Shown here in pieces: positions 1-8,626 of a stretch of DNA of 64,000 bases. Origin of the DNA: Streptomyces sp. CNQ-509 (GTDB taxonomy: Bacteria > Actinomycetota > Actinomycetes > Streptomycetales > Streptomycetaceae). Under the pieces are notes generated by a model. The model searched no databases. It worked only from the letters and a program-made list of their open reading frames with translations, and was not told the origin of the DNA. A program made the translations under genes and the position numbers. The number at the start of each line of letters is the position of its first letter. The first letter of the stretch is position 1. The stretch is taken from the NCBI RefSeq assembly GCF_001011035.1, contig NZ_CP011492.1:2301501-2365500 (forward strand). Direction: 5' to 3'.

Positions 1-130
1 GCGCGCCGACGACACGGTACGCGGAATAATTGCCTGCAAGTCCCCCGTGCGGAGCAATGATGCGATTGTCGACGTAACCCGGAAATGCGGCGGCGGAATG
101 CCGAGAAATTCCAGGGGACGGGCACGGAAA

Positions 131-161
131 AGCCCCGGGACCGGCTTTCGGGCCCGGGGCT
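131..161 (-). terminator. Rho-independent-type terminator after the radical SAM gene
   Basis: A 9-bp perfect stem (131-139 with 153-161, arms AGCCCCGGG/CCCGGGGCT, 13-nt loop) is followed on the minus strand by TTTT. It lies 60 bp past the stop of the radical SAM gene. A second hairpin, 198-215 (GCCGGCC/GGCCGGC, loop CGAA), sits directly after that stop codon. The rest of 1-220 shows no gene. Confidence 0.65.
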
Positions 162-220
162 CACCCGTGTTGTCGCCCACGCGTGCGGGTCTCGTCAGCC
201 GGCCCGAAGGCCGGCCCGCG

Positions 221-2188
221 TCACCCCTCGTTTCCGCCCGTCGGGCCGTTGACCACGCTCAGCGGCAGCAGCTTCTTGCCCGTCGGGCCGATCTGGATCT
301 CCGTGTCGAGCTGCGGGCAGACGCCGCAGTCGAAGCAGGGCGTCCAGCGGCAGTCCTCGACCTCGGTCTCGTCGAGCGCGTCCTGCCAGTCCTCCCAGAG
401 CCAGTCCTTGTCCAGGCCGGAGTCCAGGTGGTCCCAGGGCAGGACCTCCTCGTAGGAGCGCTCGCGGGTCGTGTACCAGTCGACGTCCACGCCGTGCGCC
501 GGGAGGGCCTTCTCCGCGGAGCGCATCCAGCGCTCGTACGAGAAGTGCTCCCGCCAGCCGTCGAAGCGGCCGCCGTCCTCGTAGACCGCGCGGATGACGT
601 CGCCGACGCGGCGGTCGCCGCGGGAGAGCAGGCCCTCGACGATGCCGGGCTTGCCGTCGTGGTAGCGGAAGCCGATGGCGCGGCCGTGCCTCTTGTCGGC
701 GCGGATGCGGTCGCGCAACTTCTCGAGACGGGCGTCGGTGTCCTCGGCGGAGAGCTGCGGGGCCCACTGGAACGGCGTGTGCGGCTTGGGCACGAAGCCG
801 CCGATGGAGACGGTGCAGCGGATGTCGTTGGACCGCGCGACCTCGCGGCCCTTGGCGATGACCTTGGCCGCCATGTCCGCGATCTGCACGACGTCCTCGT
901 CGGTCTCGGTCGGCAGCCCGCACATGAAGTAGAGCTTGACCTGCCGCCAGCCGTTGCCGTACGCGGTGGCGACGGTGCGGATCAGGTCCTCCTCCGAGAC
1001 CATCTTGTTGATGACCTTGCGGATGCGCTCCGTGGCGCCCTCGGGGGCGAAGGTGAGGCCGGAGCGGCGGCCGTTGCGCGTCAGCTCGTTGGCCAGGTCG
1101 ATGTTGAAGGCGTCGACCCGGGTGGAGGGCAGCGACAGGCCGACCTTGTCCTCCTCGTAGCGGTCGGCGAGGCCCTTGGCGACGTCGCCGATCTCGCTGT
1201 GGTCGGCCGACGACAGCGACAGCAGGCCGACTTCCTCGAAGCCGGTGGCCTTCAGGCCCCTGTCGACCATCTCGCCGATGCCGGTGATGCTGCGCTCCCG
1301 TACCGGCCGGGTGATCATGCCCGCCTGGCAGAAGCGGCAGCCGCGGGTGCAGCCGCGGAAGATCTCGACGCTCATCCGCTCGTGCACGGTCTCGGCCATC
1401 GGCACCAGCGGCTGCTTCGGGTACGGCCACTCGTCGAGGTCCATGACGGTGTGCTTGGAGACCCGCCACGGCACGCCGGAGCGGTTCGGCACGACCCGGG
1501 CGATGCGGCCGTCGGGCAGGTACTCCACGTCGTAGAAGGACGGGACGTACACCCCGCCGGTCTTCGCCAGCCGCAGCAGCAGCTCCTCGCGCCCGCCCGG
1601 ACGGCCCTCGGCCTTCCACGCCTTGACGATGTCGGTCATCGTCAGCACGGCCTGCTCGCCGTCGCCGATCACCGCGCAGTCCACGAAGGCGGCGATCGGC
1701 TCCGGGTTGAACGCGGCGTGCCCGCCGGCGACGACGATCGGGTCGTCGTCGCCGCGGTCGGCGGCGGCCAGCGGGATGCCGGCGAGGTCGAGGGCCGTCA
1801 GCAGGTTGGTGTAGCCCAGCTCGGTGGCGAAGGAGACGCCGAGCAGGTCGAAGGCGCGCACGGGACGGTGGCTGTCCACGGTGAACTGCGGCACGTCGTG
1901 CGCGCGCATCAGCTCCTCCAGGTCGGGCCACACGCTGTACGTGCGCTCGGCGAGGGTGTCCGCGCGCTCGTTCAGCACCTCGTAGAGGATCATGACGCCC
2001 TGGTTGGGCAGGCCGACCTCGTAGGCGTCCGGGTACATCAGCGCCCAGTGGACGTCGACCGCGTCCCAGTCCTTGACGGTGGAGTTCAGCTCACCGCCGA
2101 CGTACTGGATCGGCTTCTGGACGTGCGGGAGGAGGGCTTCCAGGCGGGGGAAGACCGACTCGACGGTGGGTGCGGGCACGGCAGTCAT
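221..2188 (-). CDS. TIGR03960-family B12-binding-like radical SAM protein
   Basis: Recognised as the actinobacterial radical SAM protein of the TIGR03960 type, whose reaction is not established. The iron-sulfur motif CTRGCRFC (CxxxCxxC) lies near residue 283 and is followed by a TIM-barrel-like radical SAM core. The first ~250 residues resemble a cobalamin-binding Rossmann fold (conserved DLLGVSF and VAGGHAAFNPEP stretches). A longer reading starts at 2236, but ATG 2188 is preceded by GAGGAC about 10 nt upstream and gives the family-like N terminus MTAVPAPTVESVFPRLE (655 aa). The usual TIGR03936 partner is not in the window and would lie beyond the terminator at 131-161. CYTH–CHAD lies 90 bp upstream on the same strand. 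Confidence 0.85.
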   Translation of the reverse strand: MTAVPAPTVESVFPRLEALLPHVQKPIQYVGGELNSTVKDWDAVDVHWALMYPDAYEVGLPNQGVMILYEVLNERADTLAERTYSVWPDLEELMRAHDVPQFTVDSHRPVRAFDLLGVSFATELGYTNLLTALDLAGIPLAAADRGDDDPIVVAGGHAAFNPEPIAAFVDCAVIGDGEQAVLTMTDIVKAWKAEGRPGGREELLLRLAKTGGVYVPSFYDVEYLPDGRIARVVPNRSGVPWRVSKHTVMDLDEWPYPKQPLVPMAETVHERMSVEIFRGCTRGCRFCQAGMITRPVRERSITGIGEMVDRGLKATGFEEVGLLSLSSADHSEIGDVAKGLADRYEEDKVGLSLPSTRVDAFNIDLANELTRNGRRSGLTFAPEGATERIRKVINKMVSEEDLIRTVATAYGNGWRQVKLYFMCGLPTETDEDVVQIADMAAKVIAKGREVARSNDIRCTVSIGGFVPKPHTPFQWAPQLSAEDTDARLEKLRDRIRADKRHGRAIGFRYHDGKPGIVEGLLSRGDRRVGDVIRAVYEDGGRFDGWREHFSYERWMRSAEKALPAHGVDVDWYTTRERSYEEVLPWDHLDSGLDKDWLWEDWQDALDETEVEDCRWTPCFDCGVCPQLDTEIQIGPTGKKLLPLSVVNGPTGGNEG

Positions 2189-2278
2189 CGGGAAAGCTGT
2201 CCTCGTCGGTCCTGTGGTATGTACGCGGGTGACCATCCAGCGTAGCGCGCGCCCCGCGCGTGCCCCTCTTCACGCTGC

Positions 2279-3901
2279 TCAGAGATGCTTCCGGGACAGC
2301 CGCGGAAGCAGGTCGCGCAGCTCCGCGGCACGCGCCTCCTCGCGCGCGTAGAGGACGCCGTACGTGAACGAGGGCTCCCCCGCGGCCTGCGCCTGCACCG
2401 CGATCTCGCGCAGCGCGGACCGCGCCAGCACCCCGTCCTGGTAGTCGCCCAGCAACTCCTGGACCTCCCGCATCAGCGACGTGACGGTCTTGGCCTCCCG
2501 GCCCAGCGCGGGGCGGGCGACCTCGGCCGCGTAGCGGGTGCGCTTGGCGGCCTTGCGGGTCTCGTGGATGGCGGTGTCGCGGTCGGGGCCCGGCGCGAGG
2601 TCGAAGGTCTCCTGGAGGGAGCCGGCGAAGCGGCGGTACTGGCGGTCGACGGCCTTGCGCAGCACGGGCTCCGCGGGGCGTTCCGCGGCGGTGCGCAGCG
2701 GCGGGTCGGTGAGGATCGCGTCGAGGGCGTCGAGCAGGGCGAGGTAGCGGCCGCCGTCGAGCACGGCGACGATACGGCGCCGGGAGCCGGTGCGGCGGGC
2801 GGCGGACCAGGTGCGCAGCCGGCCGCGGACGGGGCCGAGGACGAGCGGGCGGTCCAGCTCCGCGAGAGCGGCGTGGATGCGCTCGGTGAGCACCTCGCGG
2901 TCGCGGTCGACGCCGAGTTCGCCGGCCAGCCAGCGGAGTTCCGCGGAGACCGGGTCGGTGACGGTGCGGTCGAGCACGGCGCGGTAGCTGCGGAAGGTGC
3001 TGCGCAGCCGGCGGCTTGCGACGCGCATCTGGTGCACGGCGTCGGGCTGGTCGCGGCGGACGGCGGGGTCGAGCTCGACGACGGCGGTGATCTGGGCGCG
3101 TACGTAGTCGAGGACGAGGTCGCCGGCGGGGCGGGCGGCGGGCTCGGGGTGCTTCTTGCCGGCGGCCTTCTTCTTCTCCCCCTTCTTGCCCGGCTTCTTC
3201 TTGTCCGGCTTCTTCTTGTCCGCGCTCTTCTTCTTGCCGTCCTTGCCGGTGTTCGGCTTCTTGTCGTTCTTCTTGTCGCCCTTCTGCTTCCGCTCGTCCG
3301 TCTCCGCCAGCGCCCGCGCCAGCTTCGACGGCGCCGTGGAGCGCCGCAGCCCCGCCCCGGTCAGCGCCGCGTCCACCGCGTCCAGCACCTCCGGGTCTCC
3401 CCCGGCGCTCAGCTCGGCCTCCACCTCGGCCCACCGCGCCGTCGCCCCCGTCTCCGGGCGCTCCGCGGTCACCCGGTCGACGGAGACCTCCGCGACCGGT
3501 TCGCCGTCCGCGTCGAGCAGTTGGTGGACGTCCCGCTCCGTGCGGATGCGGACGACGGGCGCCAGCTCGGCGTCGCGCGTACGGGAGCGGACGAGGGCCG
3601 CGAGGCGGCGCGGGATGCCCTCGCCGAGCGGGGCACGGATCTCGTCGCGTACGCCCGCGGCGACCGGCAGCTTCAGATGCCAGCCCGCGTCGTCGCCGCC
3701 CGTGCGGCGGCGCAGGGTGATGCCGTCGGCCGCCAGCCGGCGGGCGGCCGTGTCGTAGTAGACGGCGTCGAGCAGAGCGGTGCCCTGGTCGATCACCGAC
3801 GCCACGCCGTGGACGCCCGTCAGGTCCGGCAGCGGGGGCAGTTCGCGGGTGCCCGCCGTGGCCTCGTACTTCCGCTCGATCTCGCGCACCGTGTCCACCA
3901 T
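2279..3901 (-). CDS. CYTH and CHAD domain protein with lysine-rich linker
   Basis: A 540-aa cytoplasmic protein. Residues 1-200 form a CYTH (triphosphate tunnel) domain with the ExExK signature EIERK at the N terminus; residues ~258-540 form a CHAD helical domain rich in conserved His and Arg. CYTH domains bind or hydrolyse inorganic or organic triphosphates, and CHAD domains associate with polyphosphate, so a polyphosphate role is likely but inferred. Residues ~205-253 form an unusual linker that is nearly half lysine (runs of KKK) and visibly lowers the local GC. There is no Shine-Dalgarno sequence before ATG 3901; a TAAATT hexamer sits 6 nt upstream, which suggests a leaderless transcript. 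Confidence 0.88.
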   Translation of the reverse strand: MVDTVREIERKYEATAGTRELPPLPDLTGVHGVASVIDQGTALLDAVYYDTAARRLAADGITLRRRTGGDDAGWHLKLPVAAGVRDEIRAPLGEGIPRRLAALVRSRTRDAELAPVVRIRTERDVHQLLDADGEPVAEVSVDRVTAERPETGATARWAEVEAELSAGGDPEVLDAVDAALTGAGLRRSTAPSKLARALAETDERKQKGDKKNDKKPNTGKDGKKKSADKKKPDKKKPGKKGEKKKAAGKKHPEPAARPAGDLVLDYVRAQITAVVELDPAVRRDQPDAVHQMRVASRRLRSTFRSYRAVLDRTVTDPVSAELRWLAGELGVDRDREVLTERIHAALAELDRPLVLGPVRGRLRTWSAARRTGSRRRIVAVLDGGRYLALLDALDAILTDPPLRTAAERPAEPVLRKAVDRQYRRFAGSLQETFDLAPGPDRDTAIHETRKAAKRTRYAAEVARPALGREAKTVTSLMREVQELLGDYQDGVLARSALREIAVQAQAAGEPSFTYGVLYAREEARAAELRDLLPRLSRKHL

Positions 3902-3907
3902 GAATCG

Positions 3908-3936
3908 AATTTAGCCGCGGATGGGCGAGGGGTCAT
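3908..3936 (-). promoter_or_regulatory. Probable leaderless promoter of the CYTH-CHAD gene
   Basis: On the minus strand a -10 hexamer TAAATT (3908-3913) ends 6 nt before ATG 3901. A partial -35, ATGACC (3931-3936), lies 17 nt further upstream. The TANNNT pattern and spacing fit transcription starting at the A of the start codon. Confidence 0.5.
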
Positions 3937-4029
3937 GAGGTACGCGGCGCCGGATCACGGGAATGTGCCGGGTGGCGAGGGTCCCGGGGGTGTCCTAGCG
4001 TCGCGCCTGGAACGACAAGGAGCTCGCCC

Positions 4030-4587
4030 ATGGCCCAGACGCGCACCATCCCCGCCATCAGCTACGCCGAGGACATCGACGAGGGCGTGACCGGTGTGGA
4101 CGCCGGGCTGCTGGTGCTGCGGGCGGTGGCCGGCGTGATCCTGGCGGGGCACGGGGCGCAGAAGCTCCTCGGCTGGTTCGATGGCCCGGGGTTCGACGCG
4201 ACGGCGGCGACGCTGGCAGGGGCCGGCTATCCCTCCGGGCGGACGATGACGTGGGTGCTGGGGCTGAGCGAGATCGTGGGCGGGTTCGCGCTGGTCATCG
4301 GCTTCCTCACCCCGTTGGCGGCCGCCGCGGTGATCGGCGTGATGATCAACGCGGTCGCCTTCAAGTGGGGCTACGACTGGAGTGGCCCGATCGCGGCGAC
4401 GGATCCGCGGGGCATCGAGTACGAGTTCCTGCTCGGCGCCGCGGGCGTGGCGCTGGCGCTGACCGGGGCGGGGCTGGTCTCCGTGGACGGTGCGCTCGGA
4501 CGCGGCGGGAGGCTCGCGCCGGGGCTGGCCGCGGTGCTGCTGGGGGTGGCGGCGGGGGTGGGCGTGCTCATCCTGCGGCGGCTGTAG
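4030..4587 (+). CDS. DoxX family membrane protein
   Basis: A 185-aa integral membrane protein with about five hydrophobic segments after a ~20-residue cytoplasmic N terminus. The stretch LAGHGAQKLLGWF near residues 38-50 and the LGLSEIVGGFALVIGF segment are typical of DoxX/SURF4-like proteins. The family has been linked to thiol-redox and oxidant detoxification complexes, but the role here is unknown. AAGGAG lies 8 nt before the ATG. The gene stands alone, convergent with rodA (50 bp between stops) and with its start 128 bp from the divergent CYTH–CHAD start. Confidence 0.8.
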   Translation: MAQTRTIPAISYAEDIDEGVTGVDAGLLVLRAVAGVILAGHGAQKLLGWFDGPGFDATAATLAGAGYPSGRTMTWVLGLSEIVGGFALVIGFLTPLAAAAVIGVMINAVAFKWGYDWSGPIAATDPRGIEYEFLLGAAGVALALTGAGLVSVDGALGRGGRLAPGLAAVLLGVAAGVGVLILRRL

Positions 4588-4637
4588 CGCGGGCGGGCCC
4601 CGGCTCCGTAGCGCCGGGCCTCACCTCGCAGCGGCGC

Positions 4638-5837
4638 TCAGGCGGAGAGGGGCCGCTGCGCCTTGATGGACTGCAGCAGTCCCACCGCGATCCACACCGC
4701 GAACATCGACGAGCCGCCGTAGCTGACGAACGGCAGCGGCAGGCCCGCCACCGGCATGATGCCGAGCGTCATCCCGATGTTCTCGAACGCCTGGAACGCG
4801 AACCACGCCACCACGCCCGCCGCCACGATCGTGCCGTACAGGTCGCTGGCGTCCCGCGCGATCCGGCAGGCCCGCCACAGCATCACGCCGAGCAGCACCA
4901 GGATGAGCCCCGCGCCGACGAAGCCCAGCTCCTCGCCCGCGACCGTGAAGATGAAGTCGGTCTGCTGCTCGGGCACGAACTGGCCGGTCGTCTGGCTGCC
5001 TTCGCCCAGGCCCTTGCCGGTCGCGCCGCCGGAGCCGATGGCGATACGGGCCTGGTTGGTGTTGTAACCGACGCCCGCCGGGTCGAGCGCCGGGTTGGCG
5101 AAGGCGGCGAAGCGGGCGACCTGGTACTCGTCGAGCATGCCCAGCGAGACGATCAGCGCCGCGCCGCCGACGCCCGCCAGTACCAGCCCCAGCACCCAGC
5201 GGTTCGACGCGCCCGAGGCCAGCAGCACGCCCAGCACGATCGACGTCAGCACCATCGCCGAGCCGAGGTCCGGCATCAGCACGACGATCCCGATGGGCAC
5301 CGCGGCCAGGCCGAGGGCCTGGACGACGGTGCGGTGGTCGGGGTGCTCGCGGTCGCCTGCGTCGACCCGGGCGGCGAGGATCATCGCCATCCCCAGGATG
5401 ATCGTGATCTTGGTGAACTCGGCCGGCTGGACCGTGAAGCCGCCGCCGAGGTCGAGCCAGGCGCGGGAGCCGTTGATGGTGCTGCCCAGCGGGCTGAGCA
5501 CCATCGCGACGAGCACCAGCGACAGCCCGTAGAGCACGGGCACCACCCCGCGCAGCGTGCGGTGGCCCACCCAGACGGTGGCGGCCATCAGCGCGATGCC
5601 GATGGTGGTGAAGATCGCGTGCCTCATCACGAAGAAGTACGGGTCGCCGCCGGTGAGGTCGTCGCGGTTGCGGGTCGCCGACCAGACCAGCGCCGTGCCC
5701 AGGACGGAGAGCGCGAGCCCGGAGAACATCAGCATCCAGTCGACCCGGCGCACCAGCGAGTCGCGCGCGGTCAGCCTGCCCCACGTGCCCAGCTCGGGGG
5801 TGAAGCGCCGGACCGAGTACCCCTCTGCGGCCGTCAT
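4638..5837 (-). CDS. rodA: RodA, SEDS-family peptidoglycan glycosyltransferase
   Basis: A 399-aa polytopic membrane protein (about 10 TM helices) of the SEDS family, which polymerises lipid II into glycan strands with its PBP2 partner during elongation. The conserved periplasmic stretch VPEQQTDFIFTVAGEELGF near residue 290 is diagnostic. The ATG at 5837 overlaps the PBP2 stop by 4 nt (ATGA), so the two are translationally coupled; longer in-frame readings run into the PBP2 gene. It is the last gene of the mreBCD–pbp2–rodA run. In Streptomyces the Mre system acts mainly in spore-wall synthesis, so this RodA may be the sporulation-associated copy; that is inferred from family knowledge. Confidence 0.95.
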   Translation of the reverse strand: MTAAEGYSVRRFTPELGTWGRLTARDSLVRRVDWMLMFSGLALSVLGTALVWSATRNRDDLTGGDPYFFVMRHAIFTTIGIALMAATVWVGHRTLRGVVPVLYGLSLVLVAMVLSPLGSTINGSRAWLDLGGGFTVQPAEFTKITIILGMAMILAARVDAGDREHPDHRTVVQALGLAAVPIGIVVLMPDLGSAMVLTSIVLGVLLASGASNRWVLGLVLAGVGGAALIVSLGMLDEYQVARFAAFANPALDPAGVGYNTNQARIAIGSGGATGKGLGEGSQTTGQFVPEQQTDFIFTVAGEELGFVGAGLILVLLGVMLWRACRIARDASDLYGTIVAAGVVAWFAFQAFENIGMTLGIMPVAGLPLPFVSYGGSSMFAVWIAVGLLQSIKAQRPLSA

Positions 5838-7906
5838 CGCGCCTCGATCCTGCCGTCCGGCGAGATCTTCGGCAGCTTCTTCTCCGGCTCGGGCAGCAGC
5901 GCCTTCTTCTTGCCGCCGACGCCGTAGAGCGCGTCGTAGACGGCGCGGACCGCGGGCGCCGAGGCGCCGGAGCCGGTGCCACCCTGGGACATGGTCATGA
6001 CGATCGCGTATTCGTCGGTGTACGTCGCGAACCACGAGGTCGTCTGCTTGCCGTAGACCTCGGCGGTGCCGGTCTTCGCGTGCATCGGGATCTTCTCCTG
6101 CGGCCAGCCGCCGAAGCGCCAGGCGGCGGTGCCGCGGGTGGCCACGCCCGCGAGGGCGTTGTCCATGGCCGCGCGCGTCTCCTTGTCCATCGGCAGCTTG
6201 CCGTGCTCCTCCGGCTCGATCATGTCGACCTTCTTGCCGTCGGCGCTGACGATGGCCTTGCCGACGGTCGGCTTGTAGAGCGTGCCGCCGTTGGCGAGGG
6301 CCGCGTACATCGTCGCCATCTGTATCGGGGTGACGAGCGTGTCGCCCTGGCCGATGGAGTAGTTGACGGAGTCACCGGCACGCATCTGCATGCCCTCCCG
6401 GCAGTTCTCGTACGCGATGCGCTGGGCGTAGTCGCCGTCCTTCTTGCCCTGCTTGCACCAGGCGTCCTTGTTGGCCCGCCAGTAGTCCTTCTTCCACTGC
6501 CTGTCGGGCACCCGGCCGGGGACCTCGTTGGGGAGGTCGACGCCGGTCTCCGCGCCGAGGCCGAACTGGTGTGCGGTCTTGTAGAACCAGTCGTCGGGCT
6601 TCTTCTTCGGCTTGATACCGCCGTCGTTCTGCCACTCCTGGTGCGCCAGCCGGTAGTAGACCGTGTCGCAGGAGACCTCCAGCGCGCGGCCGAGGCCGAT
6701 GGCGCCGTAGCTCTGCGACTCGAAGTTCTTGAAGACCTGGCCGCCGATGCTGTAGTCGCTGCTGCACTCGTAGCTGCCGTCGAAGTCGTAGCCGGCGTTG
6801 ACCGCGGCCGCCGTCGGGATCGGCTTGAAGATCGAGCCGGGCGCCGACTGGCCCTGGATCGCCCGGTTGAGCAGCGGGTAGTTGGCCTTCTTGCCGGTGA
6901 GCCTCTTGTACGTGCCGGAGTCGATGCCGCCGACCCAGTCGTTCGGGTCGTACGACGGGTTGGACGCCATGGCGACGATGCGGCCGGTGGCGGCCTCCAT
7001 CACCACCATCGCGCCGGAGTCCGCCTTGTAGTTCGTGCCGGTGTTGTCGTCGAACTCGGTGCGGGCCTTCTCCATCGCCTTCTCCAGCTCCGCCTCGGCC
7101 AGCGCCTGCACCCGCGAATCGATGCTCGTGACCAGGTTGGAGCCGGGCACGCCCGGCTGCTTGTCGGCCTCTCCTATCACCCGGCCGAGCTTGTCGACGC
7201 GGTAGCTCGTCACCCCGGCCTGGCCGCGCAGTTCGGAGTCGTAGGAGCGCTCCAGGCCCGAGCGGCCGATCTGGTCGGTGCGCAGCAGCGGGTTGTCGCT
7301 GTCCTCGGCGTCGGCGATCTCCTCGTCGGTGACCGGGGAGAGATAGCCGAGCACCTGGGCGGTGTTCGCGTCGTTCGGCGAGCCGTAGCGGCGGACGGCG
7401 CTGGGCTCCGCGGTGATGCCGGGGAACTCCTCGGCGCGCTCGCGGATCTGCAGCGCCTGGCGGGCCGTGGCCTCGTCGGTGATGGGGATCGGCTGGTACG
7501 GGGAGCCGTTCCAGCAGGGCTTGGGGGTCTTGGCGTCGCAGAGCCGGACCCGCTCCATGACGGTCTTGGGGTCCATGCCGAGCACGTCGGCGAGCTTGGT
7601 CAGTATCGCCTCGCCGTCGTCGTCCATCTTCATCAGGTCGGTGCGGCTGGCGGAGACCACGAGGCGGGTCTCGTTGTCGGCGAGCGGTTCGCCGCGGGAG
7701 TCGAGGATGGAGCCGCGTACGGCGGGCTCGATGACCTGCTGGACGTGGTTGCCCGCGGCCTCCGCCTCGTACTCGTCGCCGTTGCGGATCTGCAGGTACC
7801 ACAGCCGGCCGCCGAGCGTGAGCAGCAGCGAGAGCACGAGGACCTGGATGCCGACGAGCCGGACGGTGACCCGGGTGGACTTGCCGGTCTCCGGGATGTT
7901 GGTCAC
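5834..7906 (-). CDS. mrdA: Penicillin-binding protein 2 (class B transpeptidase)
   Basis: A 690-aa membrane-anchored DD-transpeptidase that cross-links peptidoglycan with RodA. Residues ~13-34 form an uncleaved membrane anchor. A PBP dimerisation domain covers ~55-290 (VRGSILDSRGEPLA). The transpeptidase domain has Ser358 in SIFK, SCD near residue 410 and Lys611 in KTGT. Start is GTG 7906, overlapping the mreD stop (GTGA), so translation is coupled. A lysine-rich C-terminal tail (GKKKALLPEPEKKLPK) follows the catalytic domain. Length and motif order are normal for actinobacterial PBP2. Confidence 0.95.
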   Translation of the reverse strand: MTNIPETGKSTRVTVRLVGIQVLVLSLLLTLGGRLWYLQIRNGDEYEAEAAGNHVQQVIEPAVRGSILDSRGEPLADNETRLVVSASRTDLMKMDDDGEAILTKLADVLGMDPKTVMERVRLCDAKTPKPCWNGSPYQPIPITDEATARQALQIRERAEEFPGITAEPSAVRRYGSPNDANTAQVLGYLSPVTDEEIADAEDSDNPLLRTDQIGRSGLERSYDSELRGQAGVTSYRVDKLGRVIGEADKQPGVPGSNLVTSIDSRVQALAEAELEKAMEKARTEFDDNTGTNYKADSGAMVVMEAATGRIVAMASNPSYDPNDWVGGIDSGTYKRLTGKKANYPLLNRAIQGQSAPGSIFKPIPTAAAVNAGYDFDGSYECSSDYSIGGQVFKNFESQSYGAIGLGRALEVSCDTVYYRLAHQEWQNDGGIKPKKKPDDWFYKTAHQFGLGAETGVDLPNEVPGRVPDRQWKKDYWRANKDAWCKQGKKDGDYAQRIAYENCREGMQMRAGDSVNYSIGQGDTLVTPIQMATMYAALANGGTLYKPTVGKAIVSADGKKVDMIEPEEHGKLPMDKETRAAMDNALAGVATRGTAAWRFGGWPQEKIPMHAKTGTAEVYGKQTTSWFATYTDEYAIVMTMSQGGTGSGASAPAVRAVYDALYGVGGKKKALLPEPEKKLPKISPDGRIEAR

Positions 7907-8622
7907 AGCCGCTTCACCCCTTTGATGCGGGTGGCCTTGGCGGCCTTGGACTTGGGGCCGAACAGGTTGCCGCGCTGCCGGCCGATGCCGCCGCGGCCGT
8001 AGGAGCGGGCGCGCTTGACGGCGGTGCGGCTGACCGTGCCGCCGGCCAGCCAGCGGTACGAGGAGTCGCCCGCGGCCGAGCCGCCGGTGGCGGTCTCGGC
8101 GGCCTCGGCGGTCGTGTCCCGGTCGGCCTTGCGGGCCAGCGCCATCACCAGCGGCACGGTGAACGGGGCGAGCAGCAGGTCGTAGATCGCGGCGGTGAAG
8201 ACCAGGCTGCCCAGGCCCACGCCGCGCACCGAGCCCTCGCCGACGAGGGCGCCGACGCCCGCGTACAGCAGCGTGGAGCCGACGGCGGCGCAGCCGACGA
8301 CCATCATCGGGCCCGCGGCGGTGCGCACCTGGCCGGTCTCGGGCTTGATGAGCCCGGCGAGGTAGCCGATGACGGCGAGCACGAGGGCGTAGCGGCCCAC
8401 GGCGTGGTCGGCGGGCGGCGCGATGTCGGCGAGCAGTCCAGCGGTGAAGCCGACGAGGGCGCCGCCGACGTGCCCGTAGACCATCGCGAGGGCGAGGACG
8501 ACGAGGAGCGTCAGATCGGGTACGGCGCCGGGCAGATGGAGCCTGGCGAGCACGGTGACCTGGAAGACGAGGGCGGTCACCAGCAGCGAGGCGCAGAGCA
8601 GGACGCGGTTCACGTGCCTCAT
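7903..8622 (-). CDS. mreD: Rod shape-determining protein MreD
   Basis: A 239-aa membrane protein with five to six hydrophobic segments in its first ~165 residues, then a basic C-terminal tail (many Arg/Lys) not seen in enterobacterial MreD. MreD works with MreC and MreB to position the elongation machinery. It starts at ATG 8622, 4 nt past the mreC stop, and its stop overlaps the PBP2 start. Position between mreC and pbp2 supports the call more than sequence, since MreD is poorly conserved. Confidence 0.9.
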   Translation of the reverse strand: MRHVNRVLLCASLLVTALVFQVTVLARLHLPGAVPDLTLLVVLALAMVYGHVGGALVGFTAGLLADIAPPADHAVGRYALVLAVIGYLAGLIKPETGQVRTAAGPMMVVGCAAVGSTLLYAGVGALVGEGSVRGVGLGSLVFTAAIYDLLLAPFTVPLVMALARKADRDTTAEAAETATGGSAAGDSSYRWLAGGTVSRTAVKRARSYGRGGIGRQRGNLFGPKSKAAKATRIKGVKRL

Positions 8623-8626
8623 GCGG

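Noticed and set aside
47..2245. 732-codon plus-strand frame opposite the radical SAM gene
   Set aside because: It is antisense to a clear radical SAM gene, has shadow-type composition (long Ala/Val/Arg/Gly runs) and no recognisable motif.
4588..4637. Terminator between the DoxX gene and rodA
   Set aside because: Only an imperfect GCCCCGGC/GCGCCGGGC pairing is present; too weak to list.
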